From Prescottella soli (GTDB lineage: Bacteria; Actinomycetota; Actinomycetes; Mycobacteriales; Mycobacteriaceae): a stretch of DNA of 64,000 bases. The stretch lies in contig NZ_CP157276.1 in NCBI RefSeq assembly GCF_040024445.1, positions 4,898,001 through 4,962,000 of the forward strand, written 5' to 3'. Shown here in pieces: positions 39,508 through 48,600 of this stretch; position 1 is the stretch's first letter; each line of letters starts with the position of its first letter. The notes under the pieces are model-generated. The model was not told where the DNA came from and made no database searches. It worked only from the letters and a program-made list of their open reading frames with translations. Both the position numbers and the translations under genes were made by a program.

Positions 39508-40413
39508 ATGTACCTCGAGGAGCTCCGCACCTTGCTGGCCCGGCATGCCCGCCCCGACTGGACCACGGCCATCGACGGCGTCTTGATCTCGCAGGTCGAT
39601 CGTTCGGATCCGCCCGCACCCTCGATGTCCGGCACGGTGCTCGCAGTCATCGCCCAGGGAGCCAAACGTCTCGCGCTCGGCGACCGGGTCTACGAGTACG
39701 GCGCCGGGCAGTACCTGGTCGCATCCGTCGACCTGCCCGTCACCGGGCAGTTCACCCAAGCCGACCCGGAGCACCCGGCGCTGGGGTTCGGTCTCACGCT
39801 GGAACCGTCCGCGGTCGCCGAATTGCTGCTGCAGGCCGGTCCTGGAGACATCCCCCGCGACGGCGGAGGTGCGCCGTCGGGGATCGCCGTCAGTGACGCC
39901 CCGCCCGCACTCCTCGACGCGGTCGTCCGGCTGCTGCGCCTGCTCGACGAACCTCGCGACCGCGCCGCGCTCGCCCCGCTCGTCAAACGAGAGATTCTGT
40001 GGCGCTTGATCACAGGGGAGCAGGGCGCGACGGTGCGCCAGCTCGGCCTCGCCGACAGCGGCCTCACCCACGTCTCCCGTGCCGTCCGCTGGATCCGCGA
40101 GAACTACGCGCAGCCTTTCCGGGTCGAGGACGTGGCCCGTCTGTCCGGCATGAGCGTCTCCGCCTTCTACCGAAACTTCCAGGCGGTGACGGCGATGAGC
40201 CCCATCCAGTTCCAGAAGCAGATCCGGCTCCAGGAGGCCCGGCTGCTGCTCGCCACCCACCCGGGCGACGTCACCGGAGTCGGCCGCCGCGTCGGCTACG
40301 ACAACCCATCGCAGTTCAGCCGCGAGTACCGCCGCCAGTTCGGCGCACCTCCGAGCCGGGACGCGGCCCGCCTGCGCGACACCGCCCTCACCCCCGCGCG
40401 CGTGCTGGTCTGA
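39508..40413 (+). CDS. AraC-family transcriptional regulator
   Basis: The product is 301 aa. The N-terminal cupin-like AraC_N domain (about 25-165: SMSGTVLAVIAQGAKRLALG, GAGQYLVASVDLPVTGQFTQ) is followed by two helix-turn-helix motifs (FRVEDVARLSGMSVSAFYRN; VTGVGRRVGYDNPSQFSREY). The GGAGG just before ATG 39508 is only 1-2 nt away, so a slightly later start cannot be excluded. Regulators of this subgroup usually control an adjacent oxidoreductase; candidates here are the divergent ABM-esterase pair and the downstream SDR. Confidence 0.92.
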   Translation: MYLEELRTLLARHARPDWTTAIDGVLISQVDRSDPPAPSMSGTVLAVIAQGAKRLALGDRVYEYGAGQYLVASVDLPVTGQFTQADPEHPALGFGLTLEPSAVAELLLQAGPGDIPRDGGGAPSGIAVSDAPPALLDAVVRLLRLLDEPRDRAALAPLVKREILWRLITGEQGATVRQLGLADSGLTHVSRAVRWIRENYAQPFRVEDVARLSGMSVSAFYRNFQAVTAMSPIQFQKQIRLQEARLLLATHPGDVTGVGRRVGYDNPSQFSREYRRQFGAPPSRDAARLRDTALTPARVLV

Positions 40414-40451
40414 CCGGGAGCCGGGGGAGGATCGTGCAAGAAGAGGCGACG

Positions 40452-40464
40452 ATAGTTCTACTAT
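40452..40464. promoter_or_regulatory. Palindrome upstream of the SDR gene
   Basis: ATAGT-TCT-ACTAT (5-bp arms, 3-nt spacer) lies in a locally AT-rich stretch 100 bp before the SDR start. It may be part of the SDR promoter or operator. Confidence 0.3.
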
Positions 40465-40566
40465 TCGCGCTGGTCAAAGCGATTCAATGGGAATGTCAGC
40501 AGTTCCGCCGGAGCAGGAAGATGTCGTTCCGATCCGCGGATCCCACCGCATCGTAAGGACCGCAAC

Positions 40567-41316
40567 ATGAAGACAGTTCTGATCACCGGTGCCTCGTCCG
40601 GATACGGGCGGGCGACCGCTCGCTACTTCCACTCGCAGGGGTGGAACGTCATCGCCACGATGCGCACCCGGCGTGCGGACGTCCTGCCCGAGTCGGACCG
40701 GCTCCGCGTCGTCGAGCTCGACGTCACCGAGCCCGAGACCATCGCCGCCGCGGTCGAGACGGCCGGATCCATCGACGTCCTGGTGAACAACGCCGGCGTC
40801 CCGTCGATCGGCGTGTTCGAGGGCACGCCCATGTCCCGAGTGCGGGAAGTGTTCGAGACCAACACGTTCGGCGTGATGGCGACGACGCAGGCGGTGCTGC
40901 CGCAGTTCCGCGAGCGTGGCTCCGGCGTGGTGGTCAACGTGACCTCCAGCGTGGTGCTCGGACACATGCCGCTCTCGGCGGTCTACAAGGCGAGCAAGAT
41001 GGCCATCGAGGGGTTCACCGCATCCCTGGCGCTCGAGCTCGCGCCCTTCGGTGTTCGGGCGAAGACGGTCGAGCCGGGAGCCTGCCTGACGACCAACTTC
41101 GCAGCCCGGGCGACGGACGGCGGGTCGGTGGACGATCTGGTTCCGGCGCCGTATGCGCCGTGGGCCAAGAGGATCATGGACGACTTCACGAGCCAAGAGC
41201 TCTACACCGAGGAGAGCGACGTCGCCGAGACGATCTGGCGGGCCGTGCACGACACGACCGGCCAGCTGCGATTCCCGGCCGGCGCCGACGCGGTCTCGCT
41301 CGCCCAGGCGAAGTGA
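40567..41316 (+). CDS. Short-chain dehydrogenase/reductase (SDR)
   Basis: This is a classical SDR, 249 aa. The cofactor motif is TGASSGYG (the usual GxxxGxG with Tyr in place of Ile/Met), NNAG follows, the catalytic Ser is in NVTSSVVLGH and the catalytic pair in YKASK. The Arg-rich loop MRTRRADVLP suggests NADP(H) preference. The reaction is oxidation or reduction of an alcohol/ketone; the substrate is unknown. It lies 153 nt downstream of the AraC regulator on the same strand. Confidence 0.92.
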   Translation: MKTVLITGASSGYGRATARYFHSQGWNVIATMRTRRADVLPESDRLRVVELDVTEPETIAAAVETAGSIDVLVNNAGVPSIGVFEGTPMSRVREVFETNTFGVMATTQAVLPQFRERGSGVVVNVTSSVVLGHMPLSAVYKASKMAIEGFTASLALELAPFGVRAKTVEPGACLTTNFAARATDGGSVDDLVPAPYAPWAKRIMDDFTSQELYTEESDVAETIWRAVHDTTGQLRFPAGADAVSLAQAK

Positions 41317-41368
41317 TCGAACAGCGGGCAATGTGACGCCACACTGGTCCGACGGTCGGCCGGACCCC

Positions 41369-41439
41369 AACGAGGCCACGATCTCCTTTGAGTTCGTGGC
41401 CTCGTGCGTCGCGGTTCGTCGAACTGCTCTCTGTGCGCG
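41369..41439. repeat. Direct repeat, left copy of the tRNA-Leu 3' flank
   Basis: These 71 nt match 44288-44358 with five mismatches. They include a hairpin (41371-41381 with 41394-41404) equivalent to the tRNA-Leu terminator, in which C8 and G31 changed together so the stem is kept. The T-run of the terminator is lost in this copy. It ends with the last few bases of the tRNA acceptor. From 41440 to 41620 no gene is visible. The copies bracket a 2.9-kb segment. Confidence 0.85.
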
Positions 41440-41620
41440 GTCCGCATTGCCTGGTCACAGAGAGTCTCCGACTCGTCGATTCAGAACATTTCCTCAGCCG
41501 CTTCCAGAGCGTTGACGACACGGTCGCAATGGTGTCGGCACACGAGCATCACCGGCCACGCGGCCGTTTCGCGGGAGTCGATCGATCAGTGGTGTTGCGA
41601 TCACCGCATGAACCCACGAA

Positions 41621-41815
41621 TCATTCAACAGGACCGTGGCGATCGAGAAGATGGGCAAGAAGGAGGCAAGCCGCAATCGAGAGCATCAACGGCCACGACA
41701 GTGTCCAATTGGCCGGCGCGTCGGAGAAGACGGTGTAGAACGAGACGCCCAGGAGGATGCATGAGAGAACGCCGAGAACCCAGCGAAGGGCTAGGCGCGA
41801 CTTCCTGAGGTTCAT
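41621..41815 (-). CDS. Small two-helix membrane protein
   Basis: The product is 64 aa from ATG 41815, preceded by GAGGA at good spacing. It starts with a basic segment MNLRKSRLALR, then two hydrophobic helices (WVLGVLSCILLGVSFYTVF; WPLMLSIAACLLLAHLL) with a short polar turn, ending DRHGPVE. Family unknown to me. It lies in the repeat-bounded accessory segment. Confidence 0.6.
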   Translation of the reverse strand: MNLRKSRLALRWVLGVLSCILLGVSFYTVFSDAPANWTLSWPLMLSIAACLLLAHLLDRHGPVE

Positions 41816-41916
41816 AACTGTTCCTCGTCCGGTCATACCTGGAGTCAACCACTTCCACGGGCTGTCCTGTTGACGACCGGCGTGCGGGACAGGCCGTCTC
41901 GTTCGCTCGGCCCAAA

Positions 41917-41954
41917 CGAGGAAGGCCCCCCATGCAGTCATGGAGCCTTCCTCG
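41917..41954 (-). terminator. Terminator of the secreted-protein gene
   Basis: CGAGGAAGGC (41917-41926) pairs with GCCTTCCTCG (41945-41954), and an inner CCAT/ATGG stem extends the hairpin. Read on the minus strand it lies 22 nt after the stop of the secreted-protein gene and is followed by a short TTT. Confidence 0.65.
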
Positions 41955-41976
41955 GAGGATGTCGGGTAGTCGTTGC

Positions 41977-42369
41977 CTATGAGCCGGGGATCATTCCCGG
42001 GTAGATGAAGACGCCGGTCGCAGGTGTTGAAGCGATGGACCCAAAGATGCCCATGTTGAAGGGAGAATTGAGCTTGTGTGGGTTTCCTGCTGGATCGGCC
42101 TGCCAGCACGAGGTGTCGACGCGGTAGCCGGTGCACACGATCCTGGTGGTTCTCCCGTACGGGGAGATGACGCGGGTCATGCCGATTGCGGGATTCCAGA
42201 ACTCGGGCTGATCGGGCATCAGCACGAGGTTCGTGACGTCCACCGGGGTACCGATACCGCCCAGACCAGGATCGACTGGCCAGGCATCCTGGGCGTTGGC
42301 GACGCCGGAGCCGAGTGCCATGAGTCCGATGGCCAATGCGCCGGCTCGGACGAAGAGTGAGCGCTTCAT
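41977..42369 (-). CDS. Small secreted protein of unknown function
   Basis: The product is 130 aa with a clear Sec signal peptide (MKRSLFVRAGALAIGLMALG then SGVANAQ, cleavage probably after ANA). The mature part, about 105 aa, contains two cysteines (IVCTGYRVDTSCWQ), which could form a disulfide, and Pro/Gly-rich ends (WPVDPGLGGIGTPVD; GVFIYPGMIPGS). A GGGGGT stretch precedes the ATG. No family is recognised; similar short exported proteins occur in rhodococci and mycobacteria. It has its own terminator. Confidence 0.75.
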   Translation of the reverse strand: MKRSLFVRAGALAIGLMALGSGVANAQDAWPVDPGLGGIGTPVDVTNLVLMPDQPEFWNPAIGMTRVISPYGRTTRIVCTGYRVDTSCWQADPAGNPHKLNSPFNMGIFGSIASTPATGVFIYPGMIPGS

Positions 42370-42625
42370 TCAGATCTACCCCCTCTGCAAAAGAAGCGGA
42401 CGGTCCGTATATCCGTTGCGAGGGTCCGGCGTTACTGGCGGAGGCCGGCCGGGAGGCGTCTTCTCCACGTGTGTCCGCGAACGTGCTCGAACTTCGCTGT
42501 ATCGACAACCGGCCACCAACAGTCCGGGTTATCCGTCCAGCTTGCTGGTCCTGCGAATGTTCCCTATCCAGAAACCTTTACGGCCTGGCCGGGCCATGGG
42601 CGATCGGTCGTGCAGGCCGTTTTCG

Positions 42626-43561
42626 CTACATACGGCCGCCGATCCCGCCATTGGGGGCGATGCGGTCGATCGCGGCCAGATCCTCGTCGGTAAGTACCAG
42701 ATCGGCAGCTGCGATGTTCTGCTCGACCCGAGACGGGTTGCGGGAGCCCGGGATCGGGACGATGTAGTCCTGGCGAGCCAGGAGCCATGCCAACGACAAC
42801 TGGGCAAGGGTGGCACCCTTGCCGCGGGCGAGTTTGGTGAGTTCGTCGACGATCGCGACATTGGCTCCGAAGTTCTCCGGCGCCCACCACGGGATGTGCT
42901 GGCGGAAGTCATTGGCGTCGTAGTACTCCCGGAAGGCGACCGCGCCGCTGAGGAATCCGCGGGCCAGCGGTGAGTAGGCGACGAATCCGATGCCGAGTTC
43001 CTCGAGGACGGGGAAGAGGGATTCGACCTCTCGCGCGAAGATCGAATACTCGGTCTGCAACACCGAGATCGGGTGCACCGCGTGCGCGGCGCGGATGGTG
43101 GCTTCGTCGGCTTCGGACAGCCCCAGATACTTGACCTTGCCGGCGTCGACGAATTCCTTCATGGTGCCGATCACGTCCTCGATGGGCACGGCCGGGTCGG
43201 GACGGTGCTGGTAGAGCACGTCGATCGTGTCGACGCCGAGATTGCGCAGGCTCGTGTCGACGACCTCGCGGATGTGCTCGGGGCGAGAGTCGAATCCGAA
43301 TGAGCGGGTGAAGCCGAACTTCGTGGCGATGACGACGTCGTCGCGTACCGGTGCCAACGCTCGGCCGAGCAGCTTCTCACCCTCTCCCCAGCCGTACATC
43401 TCGGCGGTGTCGAACATCGTCACGCCGAGATCGTGTGCCTTGCCGATGGCGGCGATCGACTCAGTCTCGTCGGCCGGGCCGTAGCCCATGGCTGTGCCCA
43501 TCGCGCCGTATCCCAGGGCGGAGACCGTCAGACCTTGCTTACCGAGCGTGCGCTTGTCCAT
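42626..43561 (-). CDS. Aldo-keto reductase
   Basis: This is an AKR-superfamily NADPH oxidoreductase, 311 aa. The catalytic tetrad is visible as Asp/Tyr in FDTAEMYG, Lys in IATKFGF and His in YQHRPDP. The cofactor loop near the end reads PIPGSRNPSRVEQNIAAADL. It resembles the AKR13/YakC-type group acting on aldehydes and ketones. It is divergent from a TetR regulator with a palindrome between them, so probably induced by a toxic or catabolic carbonyl compound. The 256 nt downstream (42370-42625) hold no gene. Confidence 0.93.
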   Translation of the reverse strand: MDKRTLGKQGLTVSALGYGAMGTAMGYGPADETESIAAIGKAHDLGVTMFDTAEMYGWGEGEKLLGRALAPVRDDVVIATKFGFTRSFGFDSRPEHIREVVDTSLRNLGVDTIDVLYQHRPDPAVPIEDVIGTMKEFVDAGKVKYLGLSEADEATIRAAHAVHPISVLQTEYSIFAREVESLFPVLEELGIGFVAYSPLARGFLSGAVAFREYYDANDFRQHIPWWAPENFGANVAIVDELTKLARGKGATLAQLSLAWLLARQDYIVPIPGSRNPSRVEQNIAAADLVLTDEDLAAIDRIAPNGGIGGRM

Positions 43562-43599
43562 GGGTTCCCTTTCGGCGGAGTGGCATACTCAGACCAATC

Positions 43600-43614
43600 T
43601 GTCAGAGACTGACA
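43600..43614. promoter_or_regulatory. Palindromic operator candidate between AKR and TetR genes
   Basis: TGTCAG-AGA-CTGACA, perfect 6-bp arms, sits 10 bp before the TetR start and 39 bp before the AKR start. The position is that of a TetR operator repressing both divergent promoters. Confidence 0.65.
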
Positions 43615-43623
43615 ACTTTGTCC

Positions 43624-44241
43624 ATGTACGCTGCTCACGTGGAAAGTTCCTCGACACCGATCTCGGGCTTGCGCGACATCACGCGAGAGGCCGTGCGCAC
43701 CCGCATCTCCGAGGTCGCGGTCGACCTGTTCGCCGAGCGCGGCTTCGACTCGGTCACCGTCGAGCAGATCGCCGCCGCGGTCGGTATCTCCGCCCGAAGC
43801 TTCCACCGTTACTTCCCGGCCAAAGAAGACGCGGTCATTGGCGACCTGACTCGCTGGGGCGAGTTCGTCCGAGACGCCTTCGTCTCACGGCCGGCCGATG
43901 AACCGGCCCTGGTCTCGTTGCGGATCTCCTTAGAATCCCTGCTGTCTCAACCAGGTGGCGACGAGCAACGCAGCAAGCGGACGATGCGCGTGCTCACCAG
44001 CACGCCGTCCCTCCGTGCCCGGAATCTCGAGAAGCACCTGGCGTGGGCGAACCTGCTCGTCCCGGTCGTCCGGGAGCGTCTGGCCGGTGGCTATGCGGAG
44101 CTACGAGCGCAGACACTCGTGCAGGTCGCTCTCGCCTGCTTCGACATCGCTCTGACCACCTGGGCTGAGTCCGAGGGCACGGACGCAGTCGAACTCCTGC
44201 GCCGATCCTTCGACGCACTCGCCGCCGCGCAAGAGTTATAG
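43624..44241 (+). CDS. TetR-family repressor
   Basis: The product is 205 aa from ATG 43624 (GTG 43639 is an alternative). The N-terminal HTH reads FDSVTVEQIAAAVGISARSFHRYFPAKEDAV in two overlapping blocks (about 35-65), followed by an all-helical ligand domain. The sequence resembles the MftR-like subgroup with FHRYFP. It is divergent from the aldo-keto reductase and probably represses it via the adjacent palindrome. Confidence 0.9.
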   Translation: MYAAHVESSSTPISGLRDITREAVRTRISEVAVDLFAERGFDSVTVEQIAAAVGISARSFHRYFPAKEDAVIGDLTRWGEFVRDAFVSRPADEPALVSLRISLESLLSQPGGDEQRSKRTMRVLTSTPSLRARNLEKHLAWANLLVPVVRERLAGGYAELRAQTLVQVALACFDIALTTWAESEGTDAVELLRRSFDALAAAQEL

Positions 44242-44283
44242 GTTCGCCCGCAGGCACGCACCTCGATCCACAACATGGCAACG

Positions 44284-44323
44284 AAAAAACGAGGTCACGA
44301 TCTCCTTCGAGTTCGTGACCTCG
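44284..44323 (-). terminator. Terminator of tRNA-Leu
   Basis: On the minus strand the hairpin CGAGGTCACGA/TCGTGACCTCG (44290-44323) is followed by six T (44289-44284). It lies 29 nt beyond the tRNA 3' end, and from the other side it can also end the TetR transcript. Confidence 0.85.
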
Positions 44324-44352
44324 TTCGTCGCAGTTCGTCGAACTGCTCTCTG

Positions 44353-44358
<6 letters not shown>
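44288..44358. repeat. Direct repeat, right copy (native tRNA-Leu 3' flank)
   Basis: This copy of the 71-nt repeat includes the working terminator and the last 6 nt of the tRNA-Leu gene. See 41369-41439 for the left copy, 2,919 nt away. Confidence 0.85.
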
Positions 44359-44434
<76 letters not shown>

Positions 44435-44512
44435 GAGCGCCCAACAGCCTACGCCACCGGCGGCCGGTCCCGATTCGCAGGATCGGCCGTCGGGGCGTTC
44501 GGGTCGATTCTG

Positions 44513-45178
44513 CTACGCGGACAACGGCTTCGGTGCTCGATCGCGGGTCCGGTGGTATCGCCAGATCGCACCGAGCAGCGCGGCCGGGTCGATGCCGGCG
44601 CCGTCGGCTGTCGCGGCGAGCAGGTCGAGGGCCTCCGCCTCCGTCGGGGACGACTCGTCGGTGCCGAGGGCTTCGGCCACGAACTGGTGCACCGCATCGA
44701 GCGCTGTGGGTCCGATCAATCCCAGCCGCAGCACGAACGTCTCCCACGTGGTCGCGCCGAGTCCGGGTATGGCCGCGATCGCCTCCCACGCGGCGCGGCC
44801 GTCGCCGACCCGGTTGCTGCCACGGATCCCCGCCTCGGCGAGCGCCGCCGCGGCCCGGGCCGCGGCCTCCGCCTTGGTGGTGTAGTTGCCGGGCACACGC
44901 TGGCGGTTGCCGAGGATCTCGGCGAGCCGGTCGGGTGCGTCGGCGAAGGCGGCGAGTGTGGTCAGGTCGTCGAGTTCCGCGTCGCGGTGTGCGCGCCAGT
45001 TCCCGATCACGCGTCGGACGCCGGATGTCGGTGTGCCGTAGGTGGCTCGGGCCGAGAAGACGGCGTCGAGCAGGGCGGCCTCCGTCTCGCCGGGCCACCC
45101 CGGCGGCCAGTGGGATCGATCGTGCGGCAGGACGTCGTCGACGAACGCGGTGAGTGCGCGGACCTCCGGTGTGCTCAT
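44513..45178 (-). CDS. Hypothetical protein with helix-hairpin-helix-like segment
   Basis: The product is 221 aa from ATG 45178; the frame stays open upstream to 45307. The middle reads GIRGSNRVGDGRAAWEAIAA then IPGLGATTWETFVLRLGL, a helix-hairpin-helix-like DNA-binding pattern as in endonuclease III relatives, but without the catalytic Lys/Asp or the iron-sulfur cysteines I would expect for a glycosylase. Soluble, no signal peptide. Function unknown. Confidence 0.75.
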   Translation of the reverse strand: MSTPEVRALTAFVDDVLPHDRSHWPPGWPGETEAALLDAVFSARATYGTPTSGVRRVIGNWRAHRDAELDDLTTLAAFADAPDRLAEILGNRQRVPGNYTTKAEAAARAAAALAEAGIRGSNRVGDGRAAWEAIAAIPGLGATTWETFVLRLGLIGPTALDAVHQFVAEALGTDESSPTEAEALDLLAATADGAGIDPAALLGAIWRYHRTRDRAPKPLSA

Positions 45179-45313
45179 GGTTCCCCCCCAAGATGTTCGG
45201 TTGTCGTGTGCTCGGGGCGGCACGCTAATCGGCGCCTCCGACAACGCCTTCGCGCCCGGACCGCACGTCGAGGCCCCGCCGTCAAGAGGGTCACGAATTG
45301 ATAACAATCAACG

Positions 45314-45469
45314 TGAGGGTTTCCTCAGGTTTGTGGACGTCCACGCATGGCCCGTGACCCGCGGATACGTGGTCTACTCGCGGGTCACTTGAGCGGCGTC
45401 CTGTGGCCAAAGTCACTCGATACTCGCTGGTAGGAAGTGTGGGTGTAACCAAACGTGAGGCTTCCCTCA
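45314..45469. promoter_or_regulatory. Paired TGAGG-N4-CCTCA motifs in the fas promoter region
   Basis: Two near-identical inverted repeats, TGAGG-GTTT-CCTCA (45314-45327) and TGAGG-CTTC-CCTCA (45456-45469), each preceded by AACG, lie 142 bp apart upstream of fas. They are candidate sites for the regulator of type I fatty acid synthase (FasR in mycobacteria) or another lipid-responsive factor. The 447-nt region 45179-45625 contains no gene. Confidence 0.55.
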
Positions 45470-45625
45470 TGATTTTGTGCCAACCTTGACGAGCCCGAAT
45501 CCGCTGTATTCCCAGCGCGTTCGAGGGGTGCCGTGGATGTCTCGGGACATCGCGCGTCAGCTCTGCCGAGGGCGGCCGACCACGACCTACCTCCCGTCAG
45601 GGAACCAGGAGAGGACTCAACTCCA

Positions 45626-48600
45626 GTGACGATCGACGACACTGCAGGAAACGGACGAACCTCGAAGAACAGCCAGTTCGGTGCGGATCGGTCTCCGGTC
45701 CGCTCCGCCGCGCAGGGACCGCTCGTGGACCGCCTCCGCGCCGGCGAGCCGTACGCGCTGGCCTTCGGTGGCCAGGGTGCGCCGTGGCTGAGCGCGCTCG
45801 CCGAACTCACTCGCGACAGCGGCCTCGAGCCGTCCCTTACGGAGCTCGTCAACGAAGCCGCCGCGATCCTCGCGCCGGTGGCACAGGACCTTCTCGTCGT
45901 GCGGCCGGTCGGATTCGACCCGATCGCGTGGATTCTCGAGCAGGAGCTCGCGGACGATGAAGACTCTGCCAACGCCGCCGGCCCGTCTGCGGCCGCGCTG
46001 ACCTCCGCCGCGGTGTCGCTGCCCGGCGTGTTCCTCACCCAGCTCGCCGCGCTGCGCGCGCTGCAGCAGCAGGGCCTCGACCCGGCCGTCACCGCGCCGG
46101 TCGCGACGATCGGCCACTCGCAGGGCCTGATCGCCGCCGCCGCGGTCTCGGGGGCCGGCGCCGCCGACGGCGCGCTGCTCGCGACCGCCCAGCTCATCGG
46201 CGCGGCCGCCGGACTGGTGGGTCGCCGCCGCGGCATCATCGCCACCGCGGACCGCTCGCCGATGCTCGCCGTCTCCAACGTCGATCCCGAGCGCCTCGCG
46301 GCGATCGTCGCCGAACTGGCCGAGGGCGTCGACGCCGATCGCTCCGCCGTCATGGCGATCCGCAACGGCCGCCGGCGCGTCGTGCTGTCCGGTCCGCCCG
46401 CGCAGCTTGCTCGCGTCCAGCAGCGCTGCGAGCAGATCGCGGCCGACGAGACCCGCGCCCGCGACGCCAAGTCCCGTGGCGGTGCGGTCTTCTCGCCCGT
46501 GTTCGAGTCGCTGTCCGTCGAGGTCGGCTTCCACCACCCGGCGCTGAACGAGGCCGTCGACATCATCGGCGGCTGGGCCGCCCGCTGTGGGCTCGACGCC
46601 GACCAGGTCCGCGGGCTCGCGCAGGCCGTGCTCGTCGATCCGGTCGACTGGGTCGAGGCGGTCGAGGGCGCCATCTCCTCCGGCGCCGCGTGGATCCTGG
46701 ACCTGGGCCCCGGCGACCTGCTCACCCGCATGACCGCCACGGGCCTGCGCGGTCAGGGCGTCGGCATCGTCGCCGCCTCCACCCGCGCCGGTCACCGCAA
46801 CCTGCTCACTCCCGGCGCCACACCGGAGGTGCCGCGCGCGTGGACCGAGTTCGCGCCCAAGGCCGTTGCGCTGCCCGACGGCCGTGTCGCCGTCGAGACC
46901 GCGTTCACCAAGCTGACCGGACGTTCGCCGATCCTGCTCGCCGGCATGACCCCCACGACCGTCGACCCCAAGATCGTCGCCGCGGCGGCCAACGCCGGCC
47001 ACTGGGCCGAGCTGGCCGGTGGCGGACAGGTCACCGAGCAGATCTTCGCCGACCACGTCGAGGAGCTGAAGGGCCTGCTCGAGCCGGGTCGCGCCGTCCA
47101 GTTCAACTCGATGTTCCTGGACCCGTACCTGTGGAAGCTGCACGTGGGCGGCAAGCGACTGGTGCCGCGTGCCCGCGCCGCGGGTGCCCCGTTCGACGGT
47201 GTCGTCGTCACCGCGGGCATCCCCGAGCTCGAGGAAGCCGTCACGATCATCGACGAGCTGACCGAGGCCGGCTTCAGCTACGTCGCGTTCAAGCCGGGCA
47301 CCGTCGCGCAGATCCGCTCCGTGATCCGCATCGCGAACGAGGTGCCGAACTACCCGGTCATCGTTCACATCGAGGGCGGTCGCGCCGGCGGTCACCACTC
47401 GTGGGAGGACCTCGACGACCTGCTGCTCGACACCTACTCCGAGCTGCGCACCCGCGACAACCTGGTGCTGTGCGTCGGCGGCGGCATCGGCACCCCCGAG
47501 CGGGCCGCCGACTACCTGACCGGTCGCTGGTCCACCGCGTACGGCTTCCCGGCGATGCCGCTCGACGGCATCCTCGTCGGCACCGCCGCGATGGCGACGC
47601 TCGAGGCCACCACCTCGGCCGACGTCAAGCAGATGCTCGTCGACACCCCCGGCACCCCGGACTGGGTCGGTGCGGGTACCGCCGAGGGCGGCATGGCCTC
47701 CGGCCGCAGCCAGCTCGGCGCCGACATCCACGAGATCGACAACGCGGCATCGCGCACCGGTCGTCTGCTCGACGAGGTCGCCGGCGACGCCGAGGCCGTC
47801 GCCGCCCGCCGCGACGAGATCATCGCCGCGCTCGACGTGACCGCCAAGCCGTACTTCGGCGACGTCGCGACCATGACCTACCAGCAGTGGCTGCGCCGCT
47901 ACCTGGAGCTGGCCGTGGGCATCGACTCCCCGCAGGCGTTCGACTGCGGTGGCGACGTGCAGGACGCGATCGCCGACGCCACGCAGTCGGTGTGGCTGGA
48001 CGTGTCGTGGCGTGACCGCTTCGGCGAGATGCTCCAGCGCGCCGAGGCCCGCCTGCACCGCAACGACCGCGGCCCGATCCAGACGCTGTTCGCGGATGCC
48101 GCGACGCTCGACCGGCCCTTCGCGGCGCTGTGCGCGCTCGAGGCCGCGTACCCCGACTACGCCACCACCGTCCTGCACCCGGCCGACGTCCCGTTCTTCG
48201 TCGCGCTGTGCAAGACCCCAGGCAAGCCGGCCAACTTCGTGCCCGTCGTCGACGGCGACGTGCGTCGCTGGTGGCGTTCGGACTCGCTGTGGCAGGCGCA
48301 CGATCCGCGCTACACCGCCGACCAGGTGTGCATCATCCCCGGCACCGTCGCGGTCGCCGGCATCACCCGCGTCGACGAGCCCGTCGGTGAGCTGCTCGAC
48401 CGCTTCGAGAAGGCCACGGCCGACGAACTGGTCGCCGCCGGCGCCACCCCGACCCCGATCGCCGGTCGCCGCCACGGCGGCTTCGGCACCGGGCTGCTCG
48501 ACGCCGTCCTCACCGCCCCCGACGTGCGGTGGGCCGCCCGCCTGACGCAGAACCCGGTGCGCCGTCTCGGCGACGTCGCGGAGTGGACCATCGAGTCCGA

